A stretch of DNA of 64,000 nucleotides from Chitinophagaceae bacterium (GCA_947446645.1 CANFHA010000021.1:1-64000); one strand, 5' to 3'. Counted from the first letter of the stretch, positions 53,079 through 63,038 are shown. Made by a program: numbers and translations. Notes: generated from the letters alone by a model not told the origin.

Positions 53079-54148
53079 GAACACAACATTTACTTTTTTG
53101 TCTGTTGCTTTGTTTTGCAAATAACGGATATGGCCAGTCGTTGAAAACCTTTTCAGACAGCATCAGGCAGGCGTATAAAATACCGGAACTTGGCTATGCA
53201 GTGGTAGCAGGTGATAGTGTACTAGCAATGGATGTGGCTGGCGTTAAAAAATGGGGTGCACAAATTGCAGCCGAAAAGAATGATTTCTTCCGGATAGGAT
53301 CTAATACTAAAGCGATCACGGGTTTTATAGCTGCCACAAAGGTGAAGGAAAAGCGAATAGAATGGAATACGCGTTTTTTCGATTTGTTTCCTGAATTGAA
53401 GGCCGGCAGCAGGAAAGAATATTATGACCTGACGTTGCTGAACCTGCTAACTTTCAGGACTCGTCTTTTCGCTTATACGTACACTAATGATACACCGGTA
53501 AAAGGACAGTTTAGCGGGAATGAGGACGAGCAACTATACCAGTTTGCCAGCTGGTTTTTTAAGCAAAAGCCAGTGCCCGGGAATGATCAGATCCATTTTT
53601 CGAACCTTGGGTATATAGCTGCTGCGTTGATGCTGGAGAAGGCCACAGGGAAGACTTATAAGCAGCTTGTCGGGGAGCTTGGCGACAGGCTGGGCATACA
53701 ATTTAAGTTCGGCCAGCCCAATAATATAGACAGCATGCAGCCGTGGGGCCATAGCGGCGATATGGTGCCGGAATCAGCGGGAGACAACTACAAACTAAAC
53801 TGGTTGCTACCCGCAGGAAATATATGCGTGAGCCTGCCGGACTACGTAAAGTTCATTCAGTTGCAGCTGCAAGGTCTGGCAGGCAAGTCAGATCTGCTAA
53901 CAAAGGATGAATTTCATTTTTTGCATTTCGGGCTTAACCGGTTTTCAGTAGGGTGGTTTTGGGATACGGATGAAAAGGGTCGTATTTTCTCGCATAATAC
54001 AGGCAACCCGGGAACATTTCTAACGAACGTATTTGTGTACCCTGAGCCGGATAGGGCTTTTATTCTGCTTTCTAATGCACAGACGGATGCAGTAGCGGAG
54101 GGGATGGGGATGATTTTGGAGGAAATGGAAAGGCTGTATATCAGGTAA
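53075..54148 (+). CDS. Serine hydrolase, beta-lactamase class C-like, altered motif
   Basis: This 357-residue protein has a signal peptide (MRTQHLLFCLLLCFANNGYG) and the serine beta-lactamase fold with SNTK at 76-79, catalytic Ser and Lys intact. The second motif is FSN (175-177) where Tyr-x-Asn is expected, and the usual LLTHTSG segment reads LLTFRTR. A late SHNTGNPGTF matches the third motif region. It overlaps the acyltransferase gene by 4 nt (ATGA), so it may act on the same envelope pathway. Activity may be changed by the Tyr to Phe replacement. Confidence 0.83.
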   Translation: MRTQHLLFCLLLCFANNGYGQSLKTFSDSIRQAYKIPELGYAVVAGDSVLAMDVAGVKKWGAQIAAEKNDFFRIGSNTKAITGFIAATKVKEKRIEWNTRFFDLFPELKAGSRKEYYDLTLLNLLTFRTRLFAYTYTNDTPVKGQFSGNEDEQLYQFASWFFKQKPVPGNDQIHFSNLGYIAAALMLEKATGKTYKQLVGELGDRLGIQFKFGQPNNIDSMQPWGHSGDMVPESAGDNYKLNWLLPAGNICVSLPDYVKFIQLQLQGLAGKSDLLTKDEFHFLHFGLNRFSVGWFWDTDEKGRIFSHNTGNPGTFLTNVFVYPEPDRAFILLSNAQTDAVAEGMGMILEEMERLYIR

Positions 54149-54168
54149 AGAAGGTTTCTGCTTTATTA

Positions 54169-54176
54169 TATCTTTG
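54169..54176 (+). promoter_or_regulatory. -7 element of purB, leaderless
   Basis: TATCTTTG is followed by CGGC and the ATG. Transcription would begin at about the start codon, as at the SCO1 gene. Confidence 0.45.
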
Positions 54177-54180
54177 CGGC

Positions 54181-55530
54181 ATGGAACTCAACGCACTTAC
54201 CGCCATTAGCCCCATAGACGGGCGCTACCGTTCACAACTTGCTTCACTTGCTCCTTACTTTTCGGAGTATGGGCTAATACGCTACCGTGTGAAGGTGGAG
54301 GTGGAATATTTCCTGTTCCTGGCGGAGAAGAAAGTGATAACGTTGCCTGCGAAGGTAAAGCCGGCGAAGCTGCGGGCAATCTATGAGAATTTTACAGAGG
54401 CAGATGCGATGGAGATAAAGACCACCGAGCGCACCACCAACCATGATGTAAAGGCGGTAGAATATTTTCTGAAGGACAAGCTGAAAGCCCTGGGGGCAGG
54501 GGATAGTGTGGAGTGGATACACTTCGGGCTGACATCGCAGGATATAAATAATACCGCGATACCTATGCTCTGGAAAGATGCAATGGAAGAACAATTTCTG
54601 CCACTGCTGATGAATACCCACCTGGCACTATACCACCTGGCACAGGAGTGGAAAGCCGTTCCCATGCTGGCACGTACACACGGGCAGCCGGCATCGCCCA
54701 CAATGCTGGGTAAGGAGATAATGGTGTTTGTGGAGCGGCTGGAAGGGCAGATAGATCAGCTGTTCAACATTCCTTTTTCAGCAAAATTCGGCGGTGCAAC
54801 GGGTAACTTCAATGCTCATCATGTAGCGTTTGGAACTATAGACTGGGAAAAATTTGGCAACGATTTTTTAGAAAAAAAGCTGGGTGTGGAGCGTATGCAA
54901 TACACGACGCAGATAGAGCATTATGACAATCTTGCGGCACAGTTTGATACGCTGAAACGCATAAATACGATATTCATAGACTTCTGCCGCGACGTGTGGC
55001 AGTACATATCTATGGAGTATTTTAAGCAGAAAGTGAAAGCAGGAGAGGTAGGCAGCAGTGCTATGCCGCACAAGGTGAATCCGATAGATTTTGAAAATGC
55101 GGAGGGTAATCTAGGCATTGCGAATGCGCTGTATGAACATCTAAGTGCCAAACTGCCGATAAGCCGTTTACAGCGTGATCTTACCGACAGTACCGTGCTT
55201 CGTAATATAGGCGTGCCGATGAGTCATAGTTTCCTGGCGTTGCGTTCGATAGAGAAAGGACTCGGTAAGTTGCTGCTGAACCAGCAGAAAATGACCGATG
55301 ACCTGGACCGCAACTGGGCGGTGGTGGCTGAAGCAATACAAACTGTGCTTAGAAGGGAGAACTATCCACAACCCTACGAGGCGCTGAAGGAGCTGACGCG
55401 GGGGAAAGCCAGCATAGGCAAGCAGGATATACATGACTTTATAGACACGCTGAAGGTGAGTGCGAAAGTGAAGAAAGAGTTGAAGGCGATAACACCTCAT
55501 AACTATACGGGGGTTGAGTTTGATTATTAA
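54181..55530 (+). CDS. purB: Adenylosuccinate lyase
   Basis: This 449-residue fumarase/aspartase-type enzyme works twice in purine synthesis. Motifs include NALTAISPIDGRYRSQL, TTNHDVKAVEYFL, HFGLTSQDINNTA, ARTHGQPASPT and the signature GSSAMPHKVNPIDFENAEGN. Length and motifs are normal. It is transcribed on its own, with the next gene 46 bp away after an AAAAGTC tract. Confidence 0.97.
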   Translation: MELNALTAISPIDGRYRSQLASLAPYFSEYGLIRYRVKVEVEYFLFLAEKKVITLPAKVKPAKLRAIYENFTEADAMEIKTTERTTNHDVKAVEYFLKDKLKALGAGDSVEWIHFGLTSQDINNTAIPMLWKDAMEEQFLPLLMNTHLALYHLAQEWKAVPMLARTHGQPASPTMLGKEIMVFVERLEGQIDQLFNIPFSAKFGGATGNFNAHHVAFGTIDWEKFGNDFLEKKLGVERMQYTTQIEHYDNLAAQFDTLKRINTIFIDFCRDVWQYISMEYFKQKVKAGEVGSSAMPHKVNPIDFENAEGNLGIANALYEHLSAKLPISRLQRDLTDSTVLRNIGVPMSHSFLALRSIEKGLGKLLLNQQKMTDDLDRNWAVVAEAIQTVLRRENYPQPYEALKELTRGKASIGKQDIHDFIDTLKVSAKVKKELKAITPHNYTGVEFDY

Positions 55531-55576
55531 AGCAAAAGTCAAAAGTGAAACCCCAAAAGTTGTAAGACAGGTTTAA

Positions 55577-56926
55577 ATGATAATACCGAAAAGCCTTTTA
55601 GCGGAATTGCAAAGTGTAAAAGGCTTTGATGAGCAATCCTTCATTGCCGCTCATGAAGGTGTAGCGCCTACTTCTGTACGCATAAATCCGGCAAAAGATA
55701 TAGGGCTGTTTGCGGCCAATACGCGTGTGCCATGGTGCAGTAATGGCATTTACCTTGGTGAGCGGCCAGTGTTTACATTGGATCCCGCTTACCATGCGGG
55801 GGCGTATTATGTGCAGGAGGCTTCTTCTATGTTTTTGGAGCAGGTGCTGCGGCCGGTGCTAGCTGATAAAAAGGGGTTGCGGGTGCTGGATCTTTGTGCT
55901 GCGCCGGGTGGAAAGAGCACACTGATAGCCTCTTTGCTGGATAAGGATAGCCTGCTTATATCTAACGAGGTAATACGTACGAGGGCATCTATACTGGATG
56001 AGAATATGACCCGGTGGGGGCATATGAACACATGGGTTACCAGCAACGATCCGAGGGATCTTGGAAGATTGGTAGGGTATTTTGATGTGATTGTGGTAGA
56101 TGCACCATGCAGTGGCTCGGGGCTGTGGCGAAAGGACGCCAGGGCGCTGGACGAGTGGAGCGAGGCGAATGTGCAAATGTGCAGTGAACGACAAGAACGC
56201 ATACTGGCAGATGTGTGGCCTGCGCTGAAACAAGATGGTATTTTGATCTACGCAACATGCTCGTACTCGCAGCAGGAGGATGAGCAAATACTAGACTGGC
56301 TGGCTACTACTTATGATGTAGTTGCGTTGCCAGCAGAAATGAAGGAGGAGTGGGGGATTGTGGAGGTGATTTCAAAGGAGGGGCTCACCGGTTACCGTTT
56401 TTTTCTGGATAAGGTTAGGGGAGAAGGCTTTTTTATTGCGGCTGTGCGGAAAACGGATGAAGCGCAAGCTATGCGGCCTGTGAGGTTCAAAACAGCACAT
56501 GATAAAAAGATAGCGCAACAGGCGGGGCATCTGCTTACGGACCCTGATGTTTTATTTATAAAGACGGATAAGGATAACTATAGCGCTATGCGCCCGGACC
56601 ATGAGGTTGACTGGCATTTATTACAGACCGCAGTTTATCTTAGAAAGACCGGGCTTAAGCTTGGGATGCCGACCGCCAAAGAATGGGTGCCAGAGCATGA
56701 GGTAGCTTTGGGTATAGATGCGAGCAAGGACCTGCCAGGTCTAAATGCCAGTCGGGAGCAGGCCCTGAGGTTTCTGAAGCGCGAGGATATGGGGGTAGAT
56801 GATCTGCCCAAAGGCTGGCTCGTAGTGAAGTATGAGGGATTGGGGTTAGGCTGGGTGAAGTCGCTGGGAAACCGGGTAAATAATTACCTGCCCAAGCAAT
56901 GGCGAATAAGAATGGACATTGAGTAA
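55577..56926 (+). CDS. 16S rRNA cytosine-C5 methyltransferase, NOL1/NOP2/Sun family
   Basis: This 449-residue SAM-dependent enzyme has the SAM site LDLCAAPGGKSTLIASLL, the catalytic Cys motifs VVDAPCSGSGLWRK and YATCSYSQQEDEQ, and a C-terminal extension with a PUA-like region (FLKREDMGVDDLPKGWLVVK). The layout matches RsmF-type enzymes. The exact target base is not known. Confidence 0.9.
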   Translation: MIIPKSLLAELQSVKGFDEQSFIAAHEGVAPTSVRINPAKDIGLFAANTRVPWCSNGIYLGERPVFTLDPAYHAGAYYVQEASSMFLEQVLRPVLADKKGLRVLDLCAAPGGKSTLIASLLDKDSLLISNEVIRTRASILDENMTRWGHMNTWVTSNDPRDLGRLVGYFDVIVVDAPCSGSGLWRKDARALDEWSEANVQMCSERQERILADVWPALKQDGILIYATCSYSQQEDEQILDWLATTYDVVALPAEMKEEWGIVEVISKEGLTGYRFFLDKVRGEGFFIAAVRKTDEAQAMRPVRFKTAHDKKIAQQAGHLLTDPDVLFIKTDKDNYSAMRPDHEVDWHLLQTAVYLRKTGLKLGMPTAKEWVPEHEVALGIDASKDLPGLNASREQALRFLKREDMGVDDLPKGWLVVKYEGLGLGWVKSLGNRVNNYLPKQWRIRMDIE

Positions 56927-57072
56927 TTCAAAATTCAAAATTCAAGCTGCCATGGAGATGGAGAAAATCACCTACCGTTTGGGCTGAACGTGTCCCATCG
57001 GGGCGTATTTAACAATATAGAGTGCAATTTTGGGCATAATTGTTGTACTTTTCGGACAAATTTCGATTTAAT

Positions 57073-57945
57073 ATGTTGAGGTGTTTATCTATATTTTTGT
57101 TTACTATTTTGGCAACCGGTGCATTAGCGCAGGAGGCCGACAGCCTGTTTGCGGTGCGCAGGGGCAATAAATGGGCAGTAAAATATGAGATGAAAAAGGG
57201 TGAAAACCTGGCTATGCTGGCTCAACGCTTTTACGTGAATGAGCGGGATTTTGATTTTTTACCTGATTATGATAGGAACAAAAAACTAACACCCGGCACT
57301 ACTGTTTTTATACCTGTGACCTCGCCTAACTATTCGCTTAGCAAGCCAGGGGTGCTTGACTCAAAGGATATGCATGAGCTTTACTATCATGTGGCCGCAA
57401 AGGATGATATAGGTCTTATAGCTACTTACGCCGGTGTGACGAAGACTACGATAAGAACATGGAATAACCTGCACGGTAATACACTTACTGAAGATGAGGT
57501 ACTATTCATAGGCTGGCTTAAAATGATAGGACGCGATACTACTGAGAATCCTTTGCGTGCTTCTGCATATCCGGCGGTGCCGAAAAAAGCTGTTGCCGGC
57601 ACGGATACTTCAAAATTGCGCAACATAGGCGGGCTTGATACTGTTTATAACCGCCAGACCAATAACGGGCAGAACGTACTTACGGAAAAGGGAACCGCTG
57701 TGTTTTTTGAGAAAGCCGGAAAACTCGGTGCTTACCAGGCTTTTCATAATACTACACCAAGGGGTACAATAATAAAAGTGTATAATCCCGGCACAGGCAA
57801 GACAATTTATGCTAAAGTACTGGGTGCGGTACCGGATACTAAGCTATATGCGAACAGCATTATTGGTATTTCTGATGCAGCCAAGGAGGCGCTGGGTATA
57901 ACCGAAAGCAAGGCTTGGGTGGAGTTGTCTTACCCTGCTAACTAG
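57073..57945 (+). CDS. Exported LysM-domain protein with RlpA-like C-terminus
   Basis: This 290-residue protein has a signal peptide (CLSIFLFTILATGALAQ), two LysM-like regions (MKKGENLAMLAQRFYVNERD, then VAAKDDIGLIATYAGVTKTT) and a C-terminal double-psi beta-barrel stretch (YQAFHNTTPRGTIIKVYNPG). It probably binds peptidoglycan. The ATG at 57073 is chosen over a TTG at 57040, which would place 11 polar residues ahead of the signal peptide. Confidence 0.82.
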   Translation: MLRCLSIFLFTILATGALAQEADSLFAVRRGNKWAVKYEMKKGENLAMLAQRFYVNERDFDFLPDYDRNKKLTPGTTVFIPVTSPNYSLSKPGVLDSKDMHELYYHVAAKDDIGLIATYAGVTKTTIRTWNNLHGNTLTEDEVLFIGWLKMIGRDTTENPLRASAYPAVPKKAVAGTDTSKLRNIGGLDTVYNRQTNNGQNVLTEKGTAVFFEKAGKLGAYQAFHNTTPRGTIIKVYNPGTGKTIYAKVLGAVPDTKLYANSIIGISDAAKEALGITESKAWVELSYPAN

Positions 57946-57997
57946 CCGCCAGGGCAAAAAGTCAAAAGTCAAAACCAAAAAGTTTCCTGCGTTCCTT

Positions 57998-59017
57998 ATG
58001 AAGGTACTGGTTATTCGTTTTTCTTCTATTGGTGATATAGTGCTGACAACGCCGGTGGTGCGTTGCCTGAAGCAACAACATAAGGATGTGGTGGTGCATT
58101 ACCTGACAAAGTCGGCATATGGGGCTATACTGATGAACAATCCGTACATCGACAAAATGTACCTGCTGGATGATGACCTAGATGCGGTAACAGAAAAGCT
58201 GAAAGAAGAGAAATATGACTGCATTCTAGACCTGCACCACAACCTGCGCACAATGCGCGTGAAAAAGGCGCTGAATGTAAAAAGCTATTCATTCCCTAAG
58301 CTGAATGTGCAGAAATGGCTGCTTACCAACCTGAAGGTGAATATAATGCCCGACAAAAGCATTGTAGAAAGGTACTTAGAAACGGTGAGGTCGCTGGGCG
58401 TGACCAATGATGGCAAGGGACTTGACTATTTTTTAAGGGAGGATAAAATGCTATCGGATAGTGATATACCTGTGAGCCACTGGGGCGGCTATGTGGGCTG
58501 CGTGATAGGCGGGTCTTACAATACCAAGAAATTACCGGTAGAACAGTGGCGGAAATTCTGCGAACTGATACCTTATCCCGTAATATTGCTCGGCGGACCT
58601 GAGGACCGGGACGAGGGGCTGGCCATAGCCGAGCAGGACAACATAAAGATTTATAACTCATGCGGCAAATTCAATCTTACGGAATCTGCAGAGCTGGTAA
58701 AGATAGCGCGCGTAATTATTAGTAATGACACTGGCCTGATGCATGTGGCTGCAGCATACAAAAAACCTATTGTCTCTCTCTGGGGCAATACTTCGCCGGA
58801 TATGGGCATGTTCCCTTATTACGGATTCAACAACCTTAAAGAACGTGTAGCACCAGAATCAGTGATCATGGAAATGAAGAAGCTAAGCTGCCACCCCTGC
58901 AGCAAGCTGGGCTATAACCGATGCCCTAAAGGCCACTTTAAGTGCATGAATGGCCTGGATATGGCTGTGGCTGTGGAAGAGGTGAAGCGACTGTGGAGTG
59001 GGGTGGGGAAGAGTTAG
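57998..59017 (+). CDS. Glycosyltransferase family 9 (heptosyltransferase-like)
   Basis: This 339-residue GT9 enzyme starts VLVIRFSSIGDIVLTTPVVR and has the second-domain motifs GCVIGGSYNTKKLPVEQW, VILLGGPEDRDEG and SNDTGLMHVAAAYKKPIVSL. It adds heptose or a similar sugar to LPS core in relatives. The C-terminus has Cys residues (LSCHPCSKLGYNRCPKGHF) often seen in this group. The last 4 nt overlap the convergent Uma2 gene. Confidence 0.92.
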   Translation: MKVLVIRFSSIGDIVLTTPVVRCLKQQHKDVVVHYLTKSAYGAILMNNPYIDKMYLLDDDLDAVTEKLKEEKYDCILDLHHNLRTMRVKKALNVKSYSFPKLNVQKWLLTNLKVNIMPDKSIVERYLETVRSLGVTNDGKGLDYFLREDKMLSDSDIPVSHWGGYVGCVIGGSYNTKKLPVEQWRKFCELIPYPVILLGGPEDRDEGLAIAEQDNIKIYNSCGKFNLTESAELVKIARVIISNDTGLMHVAAAYKKPIVSLWGNTSPDMGMFPYYGFNNLKERVAPESVIMEMKKLSCHPCSKLGYNRCPKGHFKCMNGLDMAVAVEEVKRLWSGVGKS

Positions 59018-59598
59018 TCCAGCGTGTCAAACAACTCTTTCAGATCCATTGAAAATCCAGGTAAAACAGATGTTGTGACGGTATCGCCGCTGGTCATTGG
59101 CCTGGAGGTGATATAATGGCCATTAACTAATGTATTCACCAGGAAGGTCTTATCTTGTGGGGAGACGATCCAATATTCTTTTACGCCTGCTTCTTCGTAA
59201 ACGTCAAATTTATTCTTTAGCTCTTTAGCATTATTGCCTGGAGAGAGAACCTCAACTACAATGTCCGGAGCACCAACACAACCCTTTTTGTCATGCTTGG
59301 TGGGGTCACAAACAACACATACGTCTGGTTGCAGCACTGTATATATATCTTTGTCCGCTGTAGATTTTTTTGGCAGTCGAACATCAAATGGAGCAATAAA
59401 AGTGCGGCATTTTTGTTTAGCTAGAAAATTTCCCAAGGCCCTATAAATCTCACCGGCCAATACCTGGTGATCAAAATTCGGCGCCGGACTCATTTTAAAG
59501 ATCTTGCCTTTGATTAATTCCACGCGCTCTTCAAATTGCCATTTGAAGTAATCGGCATAAGAATAAACTTTGTTCAGATCAAGGTCAGCCAGTTCCAT
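59014..59598 (-). CDS. Uma2 family endonuclease-like protein (DUF820)
   Basis: This 194-residue PD-(D/E)xK-fold protein has the order VELIKGKIFKMSPAP, QPDVCVVC, PDIVVEVLSPGN, KNKFDVYEEAGVKEYWIV, all DUF820/Uma2 hallmarks. The family is abundant and poorly characterised; nuclease activity is inferred from the fold. It converges with the GT9 gene, sharing 4 nt. Confidence 0.9.
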   Translation of the reverse strand: MELADLDLNKVYSYADYFKWQFEERVELIKGKIFKMSPAPNFDHQVLAGEIYRALGNFLAKQKCRTFIAPFDVRLPKKSTADKDIYTVLQPDVCVVCDPTKHDKKGCVGAPDIVVEVLSPGNNAKELKNKFDVYEEAGVKEYWIVSPQDKTFLVNTLVNGHYITSRPMTSGDTVTTSVLPGFSMDLKELFDTLD

Positions 59599-59647
59599 AA
59601 TTGTTTTTCTTACGGCAAACTTAAAAATAAAAAATTACATACAATTC

Positions 59648-61330
59648 TTACGACAAATACTTCCCCACAATCGGCACCCTGCGGCCAACGCCAAATGCCT
59701 TAGGCGACACGCGGATAATGGGGCAGAACTGGTTTCGCTTGTATTCGTTGTTGTTTACGAGCTTCAGTATGCGGGTAACCAGGGCAGGGTCGTTGCCAAT
59801 GCTTACTATCTCTTTAGGGCCCTGGCGGCGCTCAATGTATTGGTAAAGTATAGGGTCAAGCACATCGTATTCGGGCAGGCTGTCGCTGTCCTTCTGGTCG
59901 TGGCGCAGCTCTGCGCTGGGGGCTTTATCAATGATGTTTTGAGGTATTATTTCTTTATCCCGGTTTATGTAGCGAGCCACTGCGTATACCTGCATTTTAT
60001 AGAGGTCTCCAAGTACTCCGAGGCCGCCCGCCATGTCGCCATACAATGTGCCGTAGCCGGTAGCCAGCTCACTTTTGTTAGAGGTGTTGAGCAATATAGA
60101 TCCGAACTTGTTAGACAGGGCCATTACCATTGCCCCTCGTATACGGGATTGCAGGTTTTCTTCAGCAACATTGAATGGCAGGCCGCTAAAAACATTTTGC
60201 AATGCTCCCTCATAGGCTTTGAATACATTCTCTATGGGTATGATGTCGTAATGGTTGTCAAGATTTTTTGAGAGCTGCTCGGCATCGCTCACAGAGTGCG
60301 ATGTGGAGAACTGAGAGGGTAGCAATAGTGCGCTTACATTTTCGCTGCCCAGGGCCTCGCAAGCCAGTGCCAGTACCACGGCGCTATCTATGCCGCCAGA
60401 TGAAGCTACTATTGCCTTCTTAAAGCCCATCTTACCGAAGTAATCGCGAATGCCGAGGATGAGTGCGCTGTGTATCTTCTCTATGTTCTTTAGTGGCTCA
60501 AAGGTGGCAGGCAAAGGGTCTGCAGTGTGTATGGTATCTGCCGTGCGAACGACGCCGTCAGTAAATGTGCCGTCATCGTTCCAGGTGACGGATGCCATGG
60601 ATTCTGTGAAATAAGGCATTTCGGTAAGCAGGTCACCATTTGCATTCATTACCAGAGAGCCGCCATCGAAAACGATCTCCGTTTGAGAGCCGATGGTATT
60701 GCAGTACACCATCGGCAGATTGTATTTAACCACGTTGCGCCGTACTATGCCTTTGCGGCCATCTTCATGAATATAATCGAATGGCGAGGCGCTTAGATTG
60801 ATCATGATGTCCGGCTGATGCTTAATAAGCTCATCCATGGGGCAGATGCGATATAGCGGATCGTCGCCCAGGTTCCAGATGTCTTCGCAAATGGTTACTG
60901 CCAGTCTTTTGCCTTTGAATGTGAGTACATTCCACTCATAAGCGGGCTCAAAGTAGCGGTACTCATCGAATATATCGTAGTTGGGCAAAAGTGTTTTATG
61001 CACTATACCTTTTATCTCCTTTTCGTACAGCAGGTAAGCACTGTTAAACAAATCTTTGCCCTCTATCTTAGGGTTTCGGGATGGGCAACCCACCAGCACG
61101 CCAATGGTATCTGCTACCTGCCTTATCCTGTCTATGCACGCGAGACCTTGTTCAATAAAGTCATTGAACTCAAGGAAGTCGCGGGGAGGGTAGCCACATA
61201 CCGACAATTCTGAAAAAACGATCAGGTCACCGCCTTGTTTTTTAGCTTCTTCAATAGCGGCAATAATCTTATTGGTATTGGCTTCGAAGTTGCCTATGTG
61301 GTAGTTTTGTTGTGCGAGGAAAATTTTCAT
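59648..61330 (-). CDS. nadE: NAD+ synthase, glutamine-dependent
   Basis: This 560-residue enzyme makes NAD from deamido-NAD. The N-terminal nitrilase domain has the Glu/Lys/Cys triad (FSELSVCGYPPRD, then HKTLLPNYDIFDEYRYF, VTICEDIWNLG). The C-terminal synthase domain has the ATP loop SSGGIDSAVVLALA and LLNTSNKSELATGYGTLYGD. It is complete and alone in orientation with the downstream Uma2 gene 49 bp away. Confidence 0.96.
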   Translation of the reverse strand: MKIFLAQQNYHIGNFEANTNKIIAAIEEAKKQGGDLIVFSELSVCGYPPRDFLEFNDFIEQGLACIDRIRQVADTIGVLVGCPSRNPKIEGKDLFNSAYLLYEKEIKGIVHKTLLPNYDIFDEYRYFEPAYEWNVLTFKGKRLAVTICEDIWNLGDDPLYRICPMDELIKHQPDIMINLSASPFDYIHEDGRKGIVRRNVVKYNLPMVYCNTIGSQTEIVFDGGSLVMNANGDLLTEMPYFTESMASVTWNDDGTFTDGVVRTADTIHTADPLPATFEPLKNIEKIHSALILGIRDYFGKMGFKKAIVASSGGIDSAVVLALACEALGSENVSALLLPSQFSTSHSVSDAEQLSKNLDNHYDIIPIENVFKAYEGALQNVFSGLPFNVAEENLQSRIRGAMVMALSNKFGSILLNTSNKSELATGYGTLYGDMAGGLGVLGDLYKMQVYAVARYINRDKEIIPQNIIDKAPSAELRHDQKDSDSLPEYDVLDPILYQYIERRQGPKEIVSIGNDPALVTRILKLVNNNEYKRNQFCPIIRVSPKAFGVGRRVPIVGKYLS

Positions 61331-61365
61331 GGATTGTGAAAAAGGTGAAGTCTAAACCAATGAAG

Positions 61366-61653
61366 TTATTGTCTATAATTTTTTCTTCGTGTGTCAGCAA
61401 GAGAGACGATAAAGATTGTATTACTCTTTATCCTGTAAAATACCCGGTTGTGTTTAGTTATTAGCAAACCTCTTACATTGATTTTATTTGAGGGGGTGCC
61501 AATAAATGGATGGCTGCTCAATAATTTTAATGCTCCAGTTATTTTGTCCTGAAACTCGTCTGCTACTTTTTTGCCCCATTCTCCCTCAAGATAGATTAAC
61601 ACGTTCAGAAGGTCCTTTGCAAAACGTTTTTTGAAAATTATTTTGTGCCCCAC
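61366..61653 (-). CDS. ParE/RelE-type toxin
   Basis: This 95-residue toxin has the ParE pattern KRFAKDLLNVLIYLEGEWGK, LLSSHPFIGTPS, RGLLITKHNRVFYRI and IFIVSLADTRRKN. It starts at a GTG (61653) inside the end of the antitoxin gene, which overlaps it by 16 nt. ParE proteins poison gyrase, while RelE relatives cut mRNA; the sequence alone favours ParE. Confidence 0.9.
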   Translation of the reverse strand: MGHKIIFKKRFAKDLLNVLIYLEGEWGKKVADEFQDKITGALKLLSSHPFIGTPSNKINVRGLLITKHNRVFYRIKSNTIFIVSLADTRRKNYRQ

Positions 61654-61883
61654 CTTGCAAATAACTTTCTAAACTCTTCTTCAGAAATCGTGTCTTTTTC
61701 AGCAGGTTCTTCGACACGTGAAATTAATTCCTTCATTTGGTATTTATCTAAAGCATCGGTAATGTCTTTGCCATTACTATGGGTATAATATTCTAAGGTT
61801 TCTCCCAGCATTTCCAGCGTTTGCTCGTCAGTTATATTATTTATTTGCTGAACAAGAATCGCCCTTCTTTCACCTAAATTCAT
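61638..61883 (-). CDS. Antitoxin partner of ParE-type toxin
   Basis: This 81-residue protein precedes the toxin. The N-terminal half is helical (ERRAILVQQINNITDEQTLE), and the C-terminal half is acidic (ISRVEEPAEKDTISEEEFRK), the usual toxin-wrapping type. No clear DNA-binding fold is visible. The assignment rests on position and charge. Confidence 0.75.
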   Translation of the reverse strand: MNLGERRAILVQQINNITDEQTLEMLGETLEYYTHSNGKDITDALDKYQMKELISRVEEPAEKDTISEEEFRKLFARWGTK

Positions 61884-61939
61884 ACTCTTCGTTTATGTAA
61901 AGTTACGAAATACATAATAAGAATAGCAGCACCTCACCG

Positions 61940-62947
61940 TCATAACCCACATAAAAAGGCCATTATATCAACCCCATCAGCATATTCGCTCAGTGCCGGT
62001 TTTTGGGAATCGCCGAAGGGTACCATGCCTGCTCCTTTGCCGATGACTGCCTGTATCTCTTCACTGTGCATGAGTATGTCTGTCAACTCCTCCTTGTTGT
62101 CGTAATACCGGTAGTGGAGAACACTTACTGCGGAGAATGGCATCAGGTTCTCTACCAGCAGGATCGATTCGTTGCTCATGTATGGCACGCGATTCAGCAG
62201 GTAGATGGCCAGGTGATAGTCGTAGTTGTTTTTGTATTTATTCAGGTCGGCATAATCATTGTGCCTGTTGAATATGTTCAGCAGGCGGGCGAAATCAAAG
62301 TCCCGCGGCACACATATCTGCGTTACATTCCTGCAACCCAGTCCGTAATAGAGATATACATCATCTGCAAGCAGCGCGAGTTCTTCATCAGTTTCAGTGC
62401 CATCTAAAATGGCTACCGATGTACGATTCTTGCGTATAATATGTGGATACTTGCCAAAATACTGCTCAAAATAGCGTGCGGTATTGTTACTGCCTGTTGC
62501 AATATATGCATCACAGTTATTAAGCCGGTCGGCTATTGTCACCTGCTCCAGTACTTCCGGCTCCCACTCGCCCAGTTTCTGTACCAGGTACTTCAGCAAT
62601 ACGTCATCTTTAGAAGATAATTTCAGCAGCAGTTTGTGGCCACTTACAAAGCCACAAAGGAAATCATGAAAACCCACAAGCGGTATATTCCCGGCCATTA
62701 CTATACCTACTATTTTGGGCTGCGCAGGTAAGGTGTAGCTGGTAATCCACTGCTCCAGTTTGTCTTTTTGTAAATATTGGGTAGCGATATTATGAATGGC
62801 TAATGATATATGTGCAGGTGTGAACCATGCATTTGCTCCTAAAGCCCTGCCTTGCGCATTTTGCCAGTTCACGTCATCACGCTCCAGGTAAGCGCCCAGG
62901 TTGGTAAGCAATTCCAGCCGCCTGCTTAATGACAGGTTATTAGTCAT
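61940..62947 (-). CDS. Acyl-CoA reductase (LuxC-like)
   Basis: This 335-residue protein resembles LuxC-type reductases that form aldehydes from acyl-CoA. Motifs include VGIVMAGNIPLVGFHDFLCG, YFGKYPHIIRKNRTSVAILDG and YYGLGCRNVTQICVP with the presumed active-site Cys. It is divergent from the ferredoxin gene across 129 bp. This pair is conserved in Bacteroidota, suggesting that the ferredoxin could supply electrons. Confidence 0.87.
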   Translation of the reverse strand: MTNNLSLSRRLELLTNLGAYLERDDVNWQNAQGRALGANAWFTPAHISLAIHNIATQYLQKDKLEQWITSYTLPAQPKIVGIVMAGNIPLVGFHDFLCGFVSGHKLLLKLSSKDDVLLKYLVQKLGEWEPEVLEQVTIADRLNNCDAYIATGSNNTARYFEQYFGKYPHIIRKNRTSVAILDGTETDEELALLADDVYLYYGLGCRNVTQICVPRDFDFARLLNIFNRHNDYADLNKYKNNYDYHLAIYLLNRVPYMSNESILLVENLMPFSAVSVLHYRYYDNKEELTDILMHSEEIQAVIGKGAGMVPFGDSQKPALSEYADGVDIMAFLCGL

Positions 62948-63038
62948 AATTTTTGTATTATTTGGGTTGTAAAAGTATTGAAAATCAATTTTTGGTTTTA
63001 TTTAGATGGAAAGGGTTAAAGTATTTGTTGCGAAGTTG

